DNA from: Flavobacterium endoglycinae
GTDB taxonomy: Bacteria > Bacteroidota > Bacteroidia > Flavobacteriales > Flavobacteriaceae
NCBI RefSeq assembly: GCF_017352115.1
Contig: NZ_CP071448.1
Span: 2,193,001-2,257,000, forward strand
Direction: 5' to 3'
DNA: 64,000 nt
In this document: positions 16,789-25,769 of the stretch, one piece after another
Numbering within the stretch: the stretch's first letter is position 1
Layout: each line of letters opens with the position of its first letter
Notes under the pieces: generated by a model
Told to the model about the DNA's origin: nothing
Seen by the model: the letters and a program-made list of their open reading frames with translations, nothing else
The model's database searches: none
Translations under genes and position numbers: made by a program

Positions 16789-17571
16789 ATGAATATTGAA
16801 ACTATACACAATAGCATTCAACCTCAAAAAGATCAGCTTTTAAACCATTCTTTATACAAAAAAATTCAAAGTATCGACGACTTGCATAGTTTTGTAGAAA
16901 ATCATGTTTTTGCAGTTTGGGATTTTATGTCTTTATTAAAAGCTTTACAAGCTAAACTTACCTGCACTACAACACCTTGGTTTGCTACCAAAAATCCAGA
17001 AACCAGATATTTAATTAATGAAATTGTCTTAGCAGAAGAAACAGATATTAGTATCGACGGCAGAAGACAAAGCCACTACGAAATGTACATTGAAGCTATG
17101 GAAGCTTGCGGTGCAGATATAGAAGGTATTAATACATTTTTATCTCAAGTTCACTCTCTTCACAATATTTTTGTTGCAATCAAACAAAGTTCATTACATC
17201 CTGATGTAAAATCATTTTTAGATTTTACCTTCAGAGTTATCGAAGAAGGAAAACCACACGAAATCGCTGCGGCATTTACCTTTGGAAGAGAAGATTTAAT
17301 TCCGAGTATGTTTACTGAAATCCTTAAAAACTTTCAAAAGAACCTTCCGGAAGTCGATTTAGCGAAATTGCTTTACTACTTCGAAAGACATATTGAATTG
17401 GATGCCGATGAACATGGACCAATGGCCATGCAGATGATTACTGATTTATGCGAAGAAGATGCCCAGAAATGGAAAGAAGTTGAAGAAGTTTCTATTTTAG
17501 CTCTTGAAAAACGTATCGGACTTTGGAATGCCATTGAAGAAGAAATCGTGCTAAAAGCCGAGATGGTGTAA
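16789..17571 (+). CDS. DUF3050 protein, heme-oxygenase-like fold
   Basis: 260 aa, all-helical, no signal peptide. It matches DUF3050: LHSFVENHVFAVWDFMSLLKALQ near residue 30, then a metal-ligand-like set of His and Glu (FVENHVF, EIVLAEETD, LLYYFERHIELDADEHG). The family belongs to the heme-oxygenase-like superfamily, whose members include di-iron oxidases. The repeated Glu/His positions fit such a metal site, but the reaction is not known and no partner gene gives a clue. Confidence 0.85.
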   Translation: MNIETIHNSIQPQKDQLLNHSLYKKIQSIDDLHSFVENHVFAVWDFMSLLKALQAKLTCTTTPWFATKNPETRYLINEIVLAEETDISIDGRRQSHYEMYIEAMEACGADIEGINTFLSQVHSLHNIFVAIKQSSLHPDVKSFLDFTFRVIEEGKPHEIAAAFTFGREDLIPSMFTEILKNFQKNLPEVDLAKLLYYFERHIELDADEHGPMAMQMITDLCEEDAQKWKEVEEVSILALEKRIGLWNAIEEEIVLKAEMV

Positions 17572-17635
17572 AACCGAAACCGCATATTTAACGTAACTAT
17601 TTGTTTAATGAGCCTAAACTAATTTTAAACAAATT

Positions 17636-18400
17636 ATGAAACCGCAATTCAAACAAATAGTTACCGTTATACTTTCTGTATTTTTACTGAGCTGTAATAC
17701 CGAAGATTCTCCCTCAGAAACTCCTGTTTCACCAGCTCCAGTAATTCCTCCTACCACACAAGTTCCCACTACACCTATCTCTAAGTCTATAAATTATCTG
17801 GCATTAGGAGACAGTTATACAATTGGTCAGAGCGTCTGCGAAACCTGCAGATATCCTGAACAGCTTAAAGCAAGTTTAAAAGCACTTTATCCCGAAACCA
17901 GTTTTTCACTAAAAGTCATCGCTACTACTGGATGGACGACTAATAATTTACTAACAGCCATAAAAGAACAAAATCCAGAATCAAATTATGATCTGGTTAC
18001 GTTGCTGATTGGTGTAAATAACCAATATCAGGGCAGAGATTTTTCGGTGTATGAAAAAGAATTTCCTGAGCTGGTCAACAAAGCTGTAATGCTGGCTAAA
18101 GGTGATAAAAAAAATGTAATTGTACTTTCAATTCCAGATTATGCGTATACACCTTTTGGAAAAATGTTTGGTGCCGACGCACAAATGAAAATAACAACCG
18201 AACTCAACAATTACAATTCCTTCGCCGAAAATTATTGTATGCAGCAAGGCATTACTTTTGTATCTATAACCGATATTACACGTCAAGGATTAAACAATAC
18301 AAGTTTGGTGGCATCAGATGGTCTTCATCCTTCTGAAAATGCTTATAAAATGTTTGTGGAACGAATGCTGCCAAAAGTAAAAATAGCACTTCAAGATTAA
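17636..18400 (+). CDS. SGNH/GDSL hydrolase lipoprotein
   Basis: 254 aa. A type II signal with lipobox LLSC (Cys20) is followed by a Pro/Thr-rich linker (about 25-50) and an SGNH hydrolase domain. Block I is ALGDSYTIGQS with the nucleophilic Ser, block II holds Gly in ATTGWTT, block III is LLIGVNNQY with Asn, and block V is DGLHPSENAY with Asp and His. All four catalytic positions are present. It is probably a surface or periplasmic esterase acting on acylated sugars or lipids; the substrate cannot be read from the sequence. Confidence 0.9.
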   Translation: MKPQFKQIVTVILSVFLLSCNTEDSPSETPVSPAPVIPPTTQVPTTPISKSINYLALGDSYTIGQSVCETCRYPEQLKASLKALYPETSFSLKVIATTGWTTNNLLTAIKEQNPESNYDLVTLLIGVNNQYQGRDFSVYEKEFPELVNKAVMLAKGDKKNVIVLSIPDYAYTPFGKMFGADAQMKITTELNNYNSFAENYCMQQGITFVSITDITRQGLNNTSLVASDGLHPSENAYKMFVERMLPKVKIALQD

Positions 18401-18446
18401 TTTTATTGATTTCAGGAGCAGAAAAATCTGTTTTCAAAACAACATT

Positions 18447-18516
18447 TAGTCCCGCTATCCGCTGTATCTTTTATGCTAAACGCCAGCATAAAAGGATGCC
18501 GCTTCTATCGGGGCTA
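18447..18516. repeat. Structured intergenic palindrome
   Basis: An imperfect inverted repeat. AGTCCCGCTATCCGCTGTATC plus TTTTATGCT on the left is answered by AGCATAAAAGGATGCCGCTT plus CTATCGGGGCTA on the right, around a 7-base loop. The region is GC-rich for this genome and lies between two converging genes. The 'CCCGCTATCCGC...ATCGGGGCTA' form resembles an intergenic element I associate with many Flavobacterium genomes. No second copy is present in the window, so the repeat status rests on that memory. Confidence 0.5.
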
Positions 18517-18545
18517 AAAAAGAAACCTTTCGTTTTCAGAAACCA

Positions 18546-19571
18546 TCAAATGGTCTTTTTAGTTTTCCAAATAAAGCCATCCAATAGATAATGAGTAAAC
18601 TGTGGAACGCTTAAAAGAGGCACTACTAAAAACTGCCAACCTGAAAAATCAAAACTGCTCACAGAAATATTTTCATTCCACACAAAAAATTCCCAAAAGA
18701 ATTCTTCGGTAAATGCGATCAGTACTAAAATGGCGACATATATAAAAACTGCTTTATAGCCCTTTAGAAGACTTAAAATACCAGAACGGTAATTAGTTCT
18801 GTTTTTTATTTCTTTAAAGTAAATAAGAGCCATATAAGGCATTCCATGCGATATTACATTCAATAAAGTAAAAATCAAATCATCATTAAAATAAACAATG
18901 CCAAAATACCATGAAAGAGCCGTTCCTACAATAATGCCGTTTTGAGGAACATTAAAAAATTGATTCTTAACCGAAAGGATTACTGTTCGAACAGCATATA
19001 GAATCAAAATCGCAATATAAATCCAGAAAAGGATTTCCAAAACACCTTGGTTTTCAAAATGAAAAAACTCATTCTCGACGAACCAGTTAAATTTTCTATT
19101 AGACGAAAAAAACCAAAACAACATAGGATAAACTGTTACAGAATAAATGGTGAGATTATCCAGAAAAACTAAAATTCTTGTTTTTTCCTCAGTACGAGCG
19201 TACAATCTCATAAAACCATATTGCTGTCGTATAAAATGAAAAACAGCGATATAAGCGAGAAAAGACCAAAAAACCAAACTTCCAAAAGAAAACAGAATCA
19301 GACTTATTGCGAAACAAATAATGGGCAGCAGAATTAACAGCTTTTTCTTTTTCTGAAATTCATCTTTTACAAAATACGTTTTAAACAAAGTCGCATAAAC
19401 GTGCGCCACATCTATAAAAACGATCAAAAAAAGCCAAGTATAAAAGGAATATTCGTTTTCGATTTTGGTTATATAATCCTGAAAAAGAAAAACAAGAGCC
19501 AATACAAAAAATGAAGGCCCAATAATAAACAACCAGTCCGTTTTGGCTTTATGTATCCAAGGTTGTTTCAT
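18546..19571 (-). CDS. Multi-pass membrane protein of the polyamine-type operon
   Basis: 341 aa with about eight membrane helices. Conserved-looking histidine motifs face the membrane: DVAHVYATLFKTY, AVFHFIRQQYGF, ISHGMPYMAL and VPQFTHYLLDGFIW. Paired His in helices suggest a metal or heme site, but I do not recognise a named family. It is the last gene of the operon and its start overlaps the FAD oxidoreductase by 23 bases, so they are translationally coupled and probably act together. Confidence 0.7.
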   Translation of the reverse strand: MKQPWIHKAKTDWLFIIGPSFFVLALVFLFQDYITKIENEYSFYTWLFLIVFIDVAHVYATLFKTYFVKDEFQKKKKLLILLPIICFAISLILFSFGSLVFWSFLAYIAVFHFIRQQYGFMRLYARTEEKTRILVFLDNLTIYSVTVYPMLFWFFSSNRKFNWFVENEFFHFENQGVLEILFWIYIAILILYAVRTVILSVKNQFFNVPQNGIIVGTALSWYFGIVYFNDDLIFTLLNVISHGMPYMALIYFKEIKNRTNYRSGILSLLKGYKAVFIYVAILVLIAFTEEFFWEFFVWNENISVSSFDFSGWQFLVVPLLSVPQFTHYLLDGFIWKTKKTI

Positions 19572-21180
19572 GCAAAATCTGGTTTACGACATTAATTCCC
19601 TGATGAAAAGCTTCCTCAAAAATTGAAATTCCCGATAAATCGGTATGGGCGAAATAAATTTTACTTCCGATGTTTTGTGATGCTTGTTTTTTAGCGTTCC
19701 CAAATATAAAATCGGGTACAGGCGAAATCATTCCGTGTCCTAACAAAAAGACTTCCATTTCTTCTGTATATTCTTCAATATCGGGGTGTGCAATTTTTAA
19801 GTCATTAAAAACAAGCTGTTTCCAATACTCTTTGTCTTTTTTATAAATTTCTCTTCGGGTTTTCTTTAAATCTCCCGATGAAAAACTGTAATAATATGTA
19901 ATAATTTTTTTCTCTTGAACCTGATTCAGCGTCTGATGTTGGGCGTATACATAACCCAATCCTTTTGCGTCATAAATAACATTATCCCACGAAAGTGGAA
20001 AACTGGAATTATCAGACAAATCGTCGACCGTTAAAGTTGCCAAAAGCCATGGCGTGTAATGAAAAGATTTGGTAAAAACTTTTCGATCCTTTATTAAATG
20101 CTGGTTTACAAACTGCGGAGTTGCCATAACCACTTTGTTGGCTATAATTTCTAACGAAATTTTTTTAACATCATCAAATGCTTTAACAAACGCTTTATTA
20201 TTTTCGGTTTTTACTTCATACACCAAATGATTTTTTAAAGTTTTCTGGTCTGCATATTTTTGTAAATGATGCGCCAATCTTGCATTTCCTTCGGGCCAAG
20301 TTAAAACGCTGTCGTTTTTTTCTAAAACAGAATCTTGTTTTCGTCCTGCAAAATAATGGATTCCAGCCCAAGCAGAAACGAATTCAATTCCTAAACCAAA
20401 ATCATCTTTACAGCAATAATCAATATAATTGAATAAGGGAATTGAACGAAAACCATTTTCTTCAAACCAGTTTTTCATGGTTATTGTATCCAGTTTTCGG
20501 GTATTTTCATCTTTAGAAGAAAGATAAAGCGGAATATTAAATAAGTATTTTTGGTCTGTTCCTTTCGCAGCTCTGAATCCATCCATGAGCTTAAAAAAAC
20601 GCTGAAATTCTTTATCATCTTCCGTTGAATTTCCTTCTTTAGGAACTACTCCTTCCTGCCAATTGTTTTTATAAAACAAACGTTCATCTGGAGCGAAAGT
20701 CAATTGAAGTTCGTCAAAAATTGGAAGTCCGTTGGCATGATAACCTGTTATGATTTTTTCTTCTTCTAAAAAATTAAGCAGCTCTTTGTCTTCAAAATTA
20801 GGAAGCGGCAAATAATGCGCACCTAAAGGATATTTGGAATATTTATTTTGACCGTTTGAAGAATTTCCTCCCAAATGATCTGCCATTTCAATCAGCAGAA
20901 AATCTGAAATACCTTTTTTATGAAACTGTCGCGCCGCACTTAATCCGGAAATACCACCGCCAATTATGAGATACGGAATATGAATTTGTTCAACCGGTTT
21001 TGGAAAATCTTTAATCCATAAACGATGTCCCAAAATATGATTTGTTCCTGTTAAACGCATTACAAGAACCGCTATTTTATTGGTACAAAATTGTAAAAGC
21101 GGAATTAAAAGCAAAGAAGCCGCGATTCCTTTTACGAAATTTCGTCTTCCTCTATTGCAATCTTCCCCACTCTTCATCAA
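19549..21180 (-). CDS. Tat-exported FAD-dependent amine-oxidase-like protein
   Basis: 543 aa. A twin-arginine signal (RRNFVKGIAASLLLIPLLQF, about 12-31) precedes a Rossmann FAD-binding motif, YLIIGGGISGLSAARQF (about 70-86) and LIEMADHLGG. The NAD(P)-binding/amine-oxidase pattern returns near the middle (NKVVMATPQFVNQHL). The Tat signal means it is exported folded with FAD bound. In context with speD and a spermidine-synthase-like gene it may oxidise a polyamine or a polyamine-derived product on the periplasmic side; that substrate is inference. It overlaps its neighbours by 29 and 23 bases. Confidence 0.82.
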   Translation of the reverse strand: MMKSGEDCNRGRRNFVKGIAASLLLIPLLQFCTNKIAVLVMRLTGTNHILGHRLWIKDFPKPVEQIHIPYLIIGGGISGLSAARQFHKKGISDFLLIEMADHLGGNSSNGQNKYSKYPLGAHYLPLPNFEDKELLNFLEEEKIITGYHANGLPIFDELQLTFAPDERLFYKNNWQEGVVPKEGNSTEDDKEFQRFFKLMDGFRAAKGTDQKYLFNIPLYLSSKDENTRKLDTITMKNWFEENGFRSIPLFNYIDYCCKDDFGLGIEFVSAWAGIHYFAGRKQDSVLEKNDSVLTWPEGNARLAHHLQKYADQKTLKNHLVYEVKTENNKAFVKAFDDVKKISLEIIANKVVMATPQFVNQHLIKDRKVFTKSFHYTPWLLATLTVDDLSDNSSFPLSWDNVIYDAKGLGYVYAQHQTLNQVQEKKIITYYYSFSSGDLKKTRREIYKKDKEYWKQLVFNDLKIAHPDIEEYTEEMEVFLLGHGMISPVPDFIFGNAKKQASQNIGSKIYFAHTDLSGISIFEEAFHQGINVVNQILHETTLDT

Positions 21181-22684
21181 AATAGCGTACTAAAATCTGA
21201 TTGTCTAAACGATTAATTTCTATTTGGTTAGAAATCATATCGTTTGTAAAATAATTAAATCGGTCAAACTGATAATTGTAAAACCTCAACCCTTGAGCTT
21301 TTCTTTTTACTTCGTTAAAAGTAGTTCCAAAACCATTTATTGCTATCGTATATCCCCATTCACCAAACGAAGGAACATAGGCATGATAGGCATCGACTTG
21401 TGGAAAAACTTCCATTACCGTTTTATTGATACACCAAAAGGATTTTGGTGCAAAATAAGGAGAAGTGGTTTGTATAACTACTGCTGCATCTGGTTTTAAA
21501 ATCTGTTTTATGGTTTGATAAAAGTTTAAAGAATACAATTTCCCTAAGCTGTAATTAGACGGATCGGGAAAATCGATTATCGCCACATCAAACTTTTCTT
21601 TGCTGTTTTTCGCCCAGATATAGGCGTCGGTATTGATTACAGTTACTTTTGGATTGTTTAAAGAATTCTTGTTGAAATCCTTTAATACTTTATTGGTTTT
21701 AAAAAGTTTTGTCATTCCTTCGTCAAGATCGACAAGGGTTATTTTTTGAACGTCTTTGTATTTCAATATTTCACGTACTGCCAAACCATCGCCGCCGCCT
21801 AAAACCAACACATTTTTTACTTCTTTGGAAATCGACATTACCGGATGCACCAAAGCTTCGTGATAACGGTATTCATCGGCAGAACTGAACTGAAGATTGT
21901 TGTTGAGATACAATCGGTAATCACTTTTATTGTGCGTTAAAACAATACGCTGATAAGGCGTTGAATTGGTATAAATGATGTTTTCTCCGTAAAGTTTTCC
22001 TTCTGAATAAGCCAGAATATCATTCGAAAAAACAAATACTGCGAACAATAATACAAATGAAAAAATAGCTTTTGTTTTTAGTAAATAAGCGTTTTTCAAT
22101 TCTCTTTTTAATAAAAAACACAAAGCAATAGCAATACTTACATTGATCATTCCGAAGAAAAGTGAAGTTCCCATTATACCTAATTTCGGAACTAGAACTA
22201 ATGGAAATAAGATGGATGCCAGTAAAGCTCCAATGTAGTCAAATGTAAACACATTCGAAACTAAATCTTTAAATTCGACTCTGTCTTTTAATATATTCAT
22301 TAAAAGCGGAATCTCTAATCCGACTAAAAATCCGGTTACAAAAACGAATAAATATAAGATAAGCTGAAACGAGCCAACATTTTCAAATAAAAGAAATAAA
22401 ACCACCGAACTTAATCCTCCGATAAGTCCCACTAGTATTTCGATTTCGACAAAAGTATTCAGTAAGTTTTTATGAAAAAACTTTGAAAAAAAGGAGCCAA
22501 TACCCATTGAAAACAGGTACACGCCAATAATAAATGAAAATTGTTTTACTGAATCGCCTAATAAATAACTGGCCAGAGTTCCTGCAACAAGCTCATAAAT
22601 AAGTCCGCAGGTAGCAATTATAAATACGGCAAACAGTAAAAGAAATTCAAACCTTAGAAATTTTTTACCCATGAATTGCGGCAC
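21152..22684 (-). CDS. Membrane-anchored spermidine-synthase-like aminopropyltransferase
   Basis: 510 aa; the ATG at 22672 (MGKKFLRFEF) is an equally good start. The first half has seven or so membrane helices. The second half (about 225-500) is a polyamine aminopropyltransferase fold: SAM-type site VLVLGGGDGLAVREIL, acidic LVDLDEGM, and IIDFPDPSNYSLGKLYSLNFY in place of the usual D-x-x-D. Integral-membrane SpeE relatives of this kind are known beside DUF350 and DUF4178. It probably transfers an aminopropyl group from the product of the SpeD encoded upstream, at the membrane face, to an unknown acceptor. Confidence 0.85.
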   Translation of the reverse strand: MPQFMGKKFLRFEFLLLFAVFIIATCGLIYELVAGTLASYLLGDSVKQFSFIIGVYLFSMGIGSFFSKFFHKNLLNTFVEIEILVGLIGGLSSVVLFLLFENVGSFQLILYLFVFVTGFLVGLEIPLLMNILKDRVEFKDLVSNVFTFDYIGALLASILFPLVLVPKLGIMGTSLFFGMINVSIAIALCFLLKRELKNAYLLKTKAIFSFVLLFAVFVFSNDILAYSEGKLYGENIIYTNSTPYQRIVLTHNKSDYRLYLNNNLQFSSADEYRYHEALVHPVMSISKEVKNVLVLGGGDGLAVREILKYKDVQKITLVDLDEGMTKLFKTNKVLKDFNKNSLNNPKVTVINTDAYIWAKNSKEKFDVAIIDFPDPSNYSLGKLYSLNFYQTIKQILKPDAAVVIQTTSPYFAPKSFWCINKTVMEVFPQVDAYHAYVPSFGEWGYTIAINGFGTTFNEVKRKAQGLRFYNYQFDRFNYFTNDMISNQIEINRLDNQILVRYFDEEWGRLQ

Positions 22685-22880
22685 TAATAATCATCGAGAT
22701 TCCAATGATAAATCCTGCCAAAACAATGGCAACAGCAACATTATTTTTTTCTACAACTTCTTTCCAAGTATTTTCTGGAGTAAGTTTTTCAATAATAAAA
22801 TAACCAACTAGTAAAATAACGATTCCTAGAAGAGAATAAATAATTGAATTAGCGATTGGCTGAAAGTGAATAAATTTCAT
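22665..22880 (-). CDS. DUF350 (YjfL-like) small membrane protein
   Basis: 71 aa with two helices, SIIYSLLGIVILLVGYFII and VAVAIVLAGFIIGISMIISA. This is a single DUF350 unit, half the size of two-unit YjfL proteins, so it may dimerise. DUF350 proteins recur with SpeD/SpeE-like and DUF4178 genes in envelope-linked operons. Its end overlaps the start of the aminopropyltransferase gene by 20 bases. Confidence 0.85.
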   Translation of the reverse strand: MKFIHFQPIANSIIYSLLGIVILLVGYFIIEKLTPENTWKEVVEKNNVAVAIVLAGFIIGISMIISAAIHG

Positions 22881-22891
22881 ATGGTTGAGTA

Positions 22892-23071
22892 TTATTTGTG
22901 GTAAAAACGATTATATGATGTACGGCTTCCCGATGATTTGTAATTTTCGGTGGTTTCGCAATCGCAGATTCTATTTCCTGCCATTGCAAAATAGAGGTAA
23001 ATACCAATACTGGCAAATCCTATTAAAAGGGCTATTTTGTTATTAAATACAAAATCAGTGATTTTCTTCAT
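22892..23071 (-). CDS. 59-aa single-helix membrane peptide of the operon
   Basis: MKKITDFVFNNKIALLIGFA then a hydrophobic run to YFAMAG, followed by RICDCETTENY and a basic Ser/Tyr-rich tail. One membrane helix (about 12-31) and a CDC pair just outside it are visible. The gene sits 5 bases after the DUF4178 gene and 11 bases before DUF350, all in one direction, which supports it as real. Function is unknown. Confidence 0.75.
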   Translation of the reverse strand: MKKITDFVFNNKIALLIGFASIGIYLYFAMAGNRICDCETTENYKSSGSRTSYNRFYHK

Positions 23072-23076
23072 AGTGA

Positions 23077-24309
23077 TTAGTTATCGTATTGAGAATATGA
23101 ACTGTCTGACCAACGTTCTTTTTCAAAGTTATAGTTAAAAAATCGGATGATTAAGTAAACGACAATCAAACCAATAATCACCAGCCAGACGTTTCGGCTT
23201 GAAGGTTCATTCCAAACCACATTAACTCGCATTTCGGCATTTGTGTGATCTTCTGGAGCTTTCATTGGTGTTATGAGCAAATGGTATTTTCCTTCTTTCA
23301 CGCCGCAGATATTAAATTCTTCCGAATTATTTCCTTCACTCCAAGATTCACCATCTGAATAACCATGATAATATTCTATGTCTTTATTGGCATAAATCTC
23401 ATCGTTTGTTTCTTCGTTTATTAAAGCCACATTAAGGTTTGCCCAAGAATTATCGACATCTGTTGATACTTTAATCGTCAGAGGCGCCGAGCCTCCTTTA
23501 AGCACAAAAGCATCACTTGTGATTTCTTTGTTGTCAAATTCATTAAACGACAGTGTTTTCGAAAAAACAAACTGTTCAAACTGATCTTTGTAAATATACC
23601 AGTTCGCTGTGATAATAAGCAAAGCCGCAAAACAGAAAATAATAGCCGTATCTTTTACATTAAATCGATAAGGCTGAATCATATTTACGCCAAATTGAAA
23701 AGGAAGCAGAATGTTTGGAAATGCTTTCTTTATCGCCGCTTTTTCAATGTATTCGCCATGAAAAGCAGTTTCAACCTTATTCATTCTTTCAACAGAAATT
23801 ATAAAAGGCGGTTTTATATATTCAACAAGATATATAATTTGATTTACGGGAAGTTCAAAGTCAAAAAATCCTTGAGCGTTTATAATTTCTGCATTTGAAA
23901 ATTCAAAAATATCATAATCTTCATCATTGTATTCAAGAGTCAAAGGATGCGATTTTACGTTGAATGTTTCTTCCATTTCGGTAAGGATCATCCAATGTCC
24001 ATTTGAAAGCGACAAATAAATGAATTCATTCTCTTTATTTTGAAGTATAAACTCTGTCCATCTGTAACTTTGCTGAACATTTTTAACTAAAATCCCGGTG
24101 ACTTTGTATTCGCTTCCTTTTAAAAATCCAATATCTCCAATTGCCAAAGGAAAGTCATTGTGAGTGGTTTTATATTGTGATTTTCTGCGAAATTTTCCCT
24201 CTTTATCGCGAGCATATAAACTTTGACAATTAGGACAAACGAAATTTATTACTTCAAAACCAACCTCTAATTCGGTTTCTGTATTACAATCGTAACAAGG
24301 AATTTTCAT
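23077..24309 (-). CDS. DUF4178 protein with N-terminal zinc ribbon
   Basis: 410 aa. An N-terminal zinc ribbon (CYDC at 5-8, CPNC at 26-29) is followed by a DUF4178 domain (about 50-190, with IGDIGFLKGSEYKVTGILV and WTEFILQNKENEFIYLSLSNGHW). Two membrane helices flank an extracytoplasmic beta domain: about 217-237 (AIIFCFAALLIITANWYIY) and about 373-392 (VWLVIIGLIVVYLIIRFF). DUF4178 commonly accompanies SpeD, SpeE-like and DUF350 genes and is thought to act at the membrane. It starts 3 bases after the speD stop. Confidence 0.85.
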   Translation of the reverse strand: MKIPCYDCNTETELEVGFEVINFVCPNCQSLYARDKEGKFRRKSQYKTTHNDFPLAIGDIGFLKGSEYKVTGILVKNVQQSYRWTEFILQNKENEFIYLSLSNGHWMILTEMEETFNVKSHPLTLEYNDEDYDIFEFSNAEIINAQGFFDFELPVNQIIYLVEYIKPPFIISVERMNKVETAFHGEYIEKAAIKKAFPNILLPFQFGVNMIQPYRFNVKDTAIIFCFAALLIITANWYIYKDQFEQFVFSKTLSFNEFDNKEITSDAFVLKGGSAPLTIKVSTDVDNSWANLNVALINEETNDEIYANKDIEYYHGYSDGESWSEGNNSEEFNICGVKEGKYHLLITPMKAPEDHTNAEMRVNVVWNEPSSRNVWLVIIGLIVVYLIIRFFNYNFEKERWSDSSYSQYDN

Positions 24310-24312
24310 GCT

Positions 24313-24675
24313 TTATCGGTTAATTTCAAAATCTTTAATAATCTTTGCTTCAAAATAGCTGATATAATCTGCCGTGACACTGCGTACTTTGTGTGAGTTA
24401 TCCTGAAGATAATTACACAAATAAACATCTAATGTAAGCTGATTGTATTCTGGCCAGGTATGTATACAAATATGGGATTCTTTAAGACAGAATGAAATTG
24501 TAAAGCTTTTGTTTTCAAAATCATGTACTACTACTCCAACTTTTTCTAAGCCATATTTTTCTAAAATAGAATTTGTAACAGTAACAAAATCATTACTATT
24601 CGTAAGCAGTTCCGTTTTATCGACTTGTAAAGTAACCAGTTTATGAAGTCCCGGCGAATAAGGAGGTAAATCCAT
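24313..24675 (-). CDS. speD: S-adenosylmethionine decarboxylase proenzyme
   Basis: 120 aa class 1B bacterial-type SpeD. The self-cleavage site is intact: Glu66-Ser67 in KESHICIHTWPE, where Ser67 becomes the pyruvoyl group. The processing His72 and catalytic Cys87 (VYLCNY) are also present, matching Ser63/His68/Cys83 of the Thermotoga enzyme. It makes decarboxylated SAM, the aminopropyl donor for the spermidine-synthase-like protein three genes on. It is first gene of the seven-gene operon, so its promoter controls the set. Confidence 0.93.
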   Translation of the reverse strand: MDLPPYSPGLHKLVTLQVDKTELLTNSNDFVTVTNSILEKYGLEKVGVVVHDFENKSFTISFCLKESHICIHTWPEYNQLTLDVYLCNYLQDNSHKVRSVTADYISYFEAKIIKDFEINR

Positions 24676-24794
24676 TCAAATATTTATATAACAGCTGCCA
24701 AATATATAATAATTTCTCTAATAATATAATGCAGAAAAGAGAATGGTTTTGCATTCACGAACTGCAGCTATATCTTTAAGAAAAATAATGTTAT

Positions 24795-25586
24795 TTACTG
24801 GCAAAGCAAACATTCCTGTGTTTGTTCGTACGATTTACACCAATTTGATTTCTTTACAATATAAGAACTTCTATTGATCTGTTTTCGAACAGTTTGCAGC
24901 TGATTCAAGGCTTCGGAATTTGAATTATATCCCATCAAGACGGTTCTGTAAATATTATTCTTTTTAACTATAGCCGAATTAGGATTTATTCGCACCGCTT
25001 TACTTAATTCTGTATTGGCTTCTGTAATTAAATTATCGCCTCCTGCAATTATATAATATTCAACAGGAGATTCTGTACTCGATAAAGGCGTTTCAAATAA
25101 TTCTATTTTCTTTTGGCTTTCTTCAATCTGTTTTATTTGAGATTTAGAAGGATTCGTTACCGTATCAGTTTTTATGCTCTGTTGTGCTTTTAGGTAATCG
25201 TCGTATTCCTTTTTAATTTCAGTATAATAATTCGTCCAAGATTTCTTCATTTCACCGCTTGGCGCCACTATCGATAAATATCTCACGAGCTGAAGTCTTA
25301 CAAGTGAATTTTTTTCATCTTTAACATCATTTACATATCGGTCAAAATATTCGAGTTCTTTAATATCCTGATCTCTTTCTTTAAACAAATCACTCACTAC
25401 TAAAGTAACGGTGCTTATGGCAAGTGTTACGATAACCCATTTGAAGTAATCGATAAATTTATCGAGATTTTCTGGCGCTATTTCGGCTTTTTTTATCAAC
25501 CTGTATAAAATAACAAGAGACAATAATCCGATGAAAACAAAAAATAAATAAAGCCAAAACGAAACAATTCCTGTATTTGAAAGCAT
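24795..25586 (-). CDS. Membrane protein of unknown function
   Basis: 263 aa from the ATG at 25586, preferred over 25664 because it begins just before the first membrane helix. Two helices (VSFWLYLFFVFIGLLSLVILY and WVIVTLAISTVTLVVSDLF) are followed by a long charged, mostly helical domain (about 80-260) that ends with a Cys-rich tail (CKSYEQTQECLLC). No family is recognised. It is separate from the polyamine-type operon by 120 bases in the same direction. Confidence 0.65.
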   Translation of the reverse strand: MLSNTGIVSFWLYLFFVFIGLLSLVILYRLIKKAEIAPENLDKFIDYFKWVIVTLAISTVTLVVSDLFKERDQDIKELEYFDRYVNDVKDEKNSLVRLQLVRYLSIVAPSGEMKKSWTNYYTEIKKEYDDYLKAQQSIKTDTVTNPSKSQIKQIEESQKKIELFETPLSSTESPVEYYIIAGGDNLITEANTELSKAVRINPNSAIVKKNNIYRTVLMGYNSNSEALNQLQTVRKQINRSSYIVKKSNWCKSYEQTQECLLCQ

Positions 25587-25769
25587 GGGGCGAGGTTTTA
25601 AATGTTTTACAATGATTTTTTGCAGACAGAAACCAAGTGTTTTTTCAGAAAACAAAACAAACACAAGTCACTGAAAAGCAATGCAATATAACAACATAAT
25701 CTTACAAAAAAAATGAGTAGTTATACTTTATTTTTAGTTCTAAATAAACAAAAAGCAGCGTTGGGTTTT

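Noticed and set aside
18406..18591. A 61-aa plus-strand coding gene
   Set aside because: It lies across the structured palindrome and the end of the opposite membrane-protein gene and has no protein-like features.
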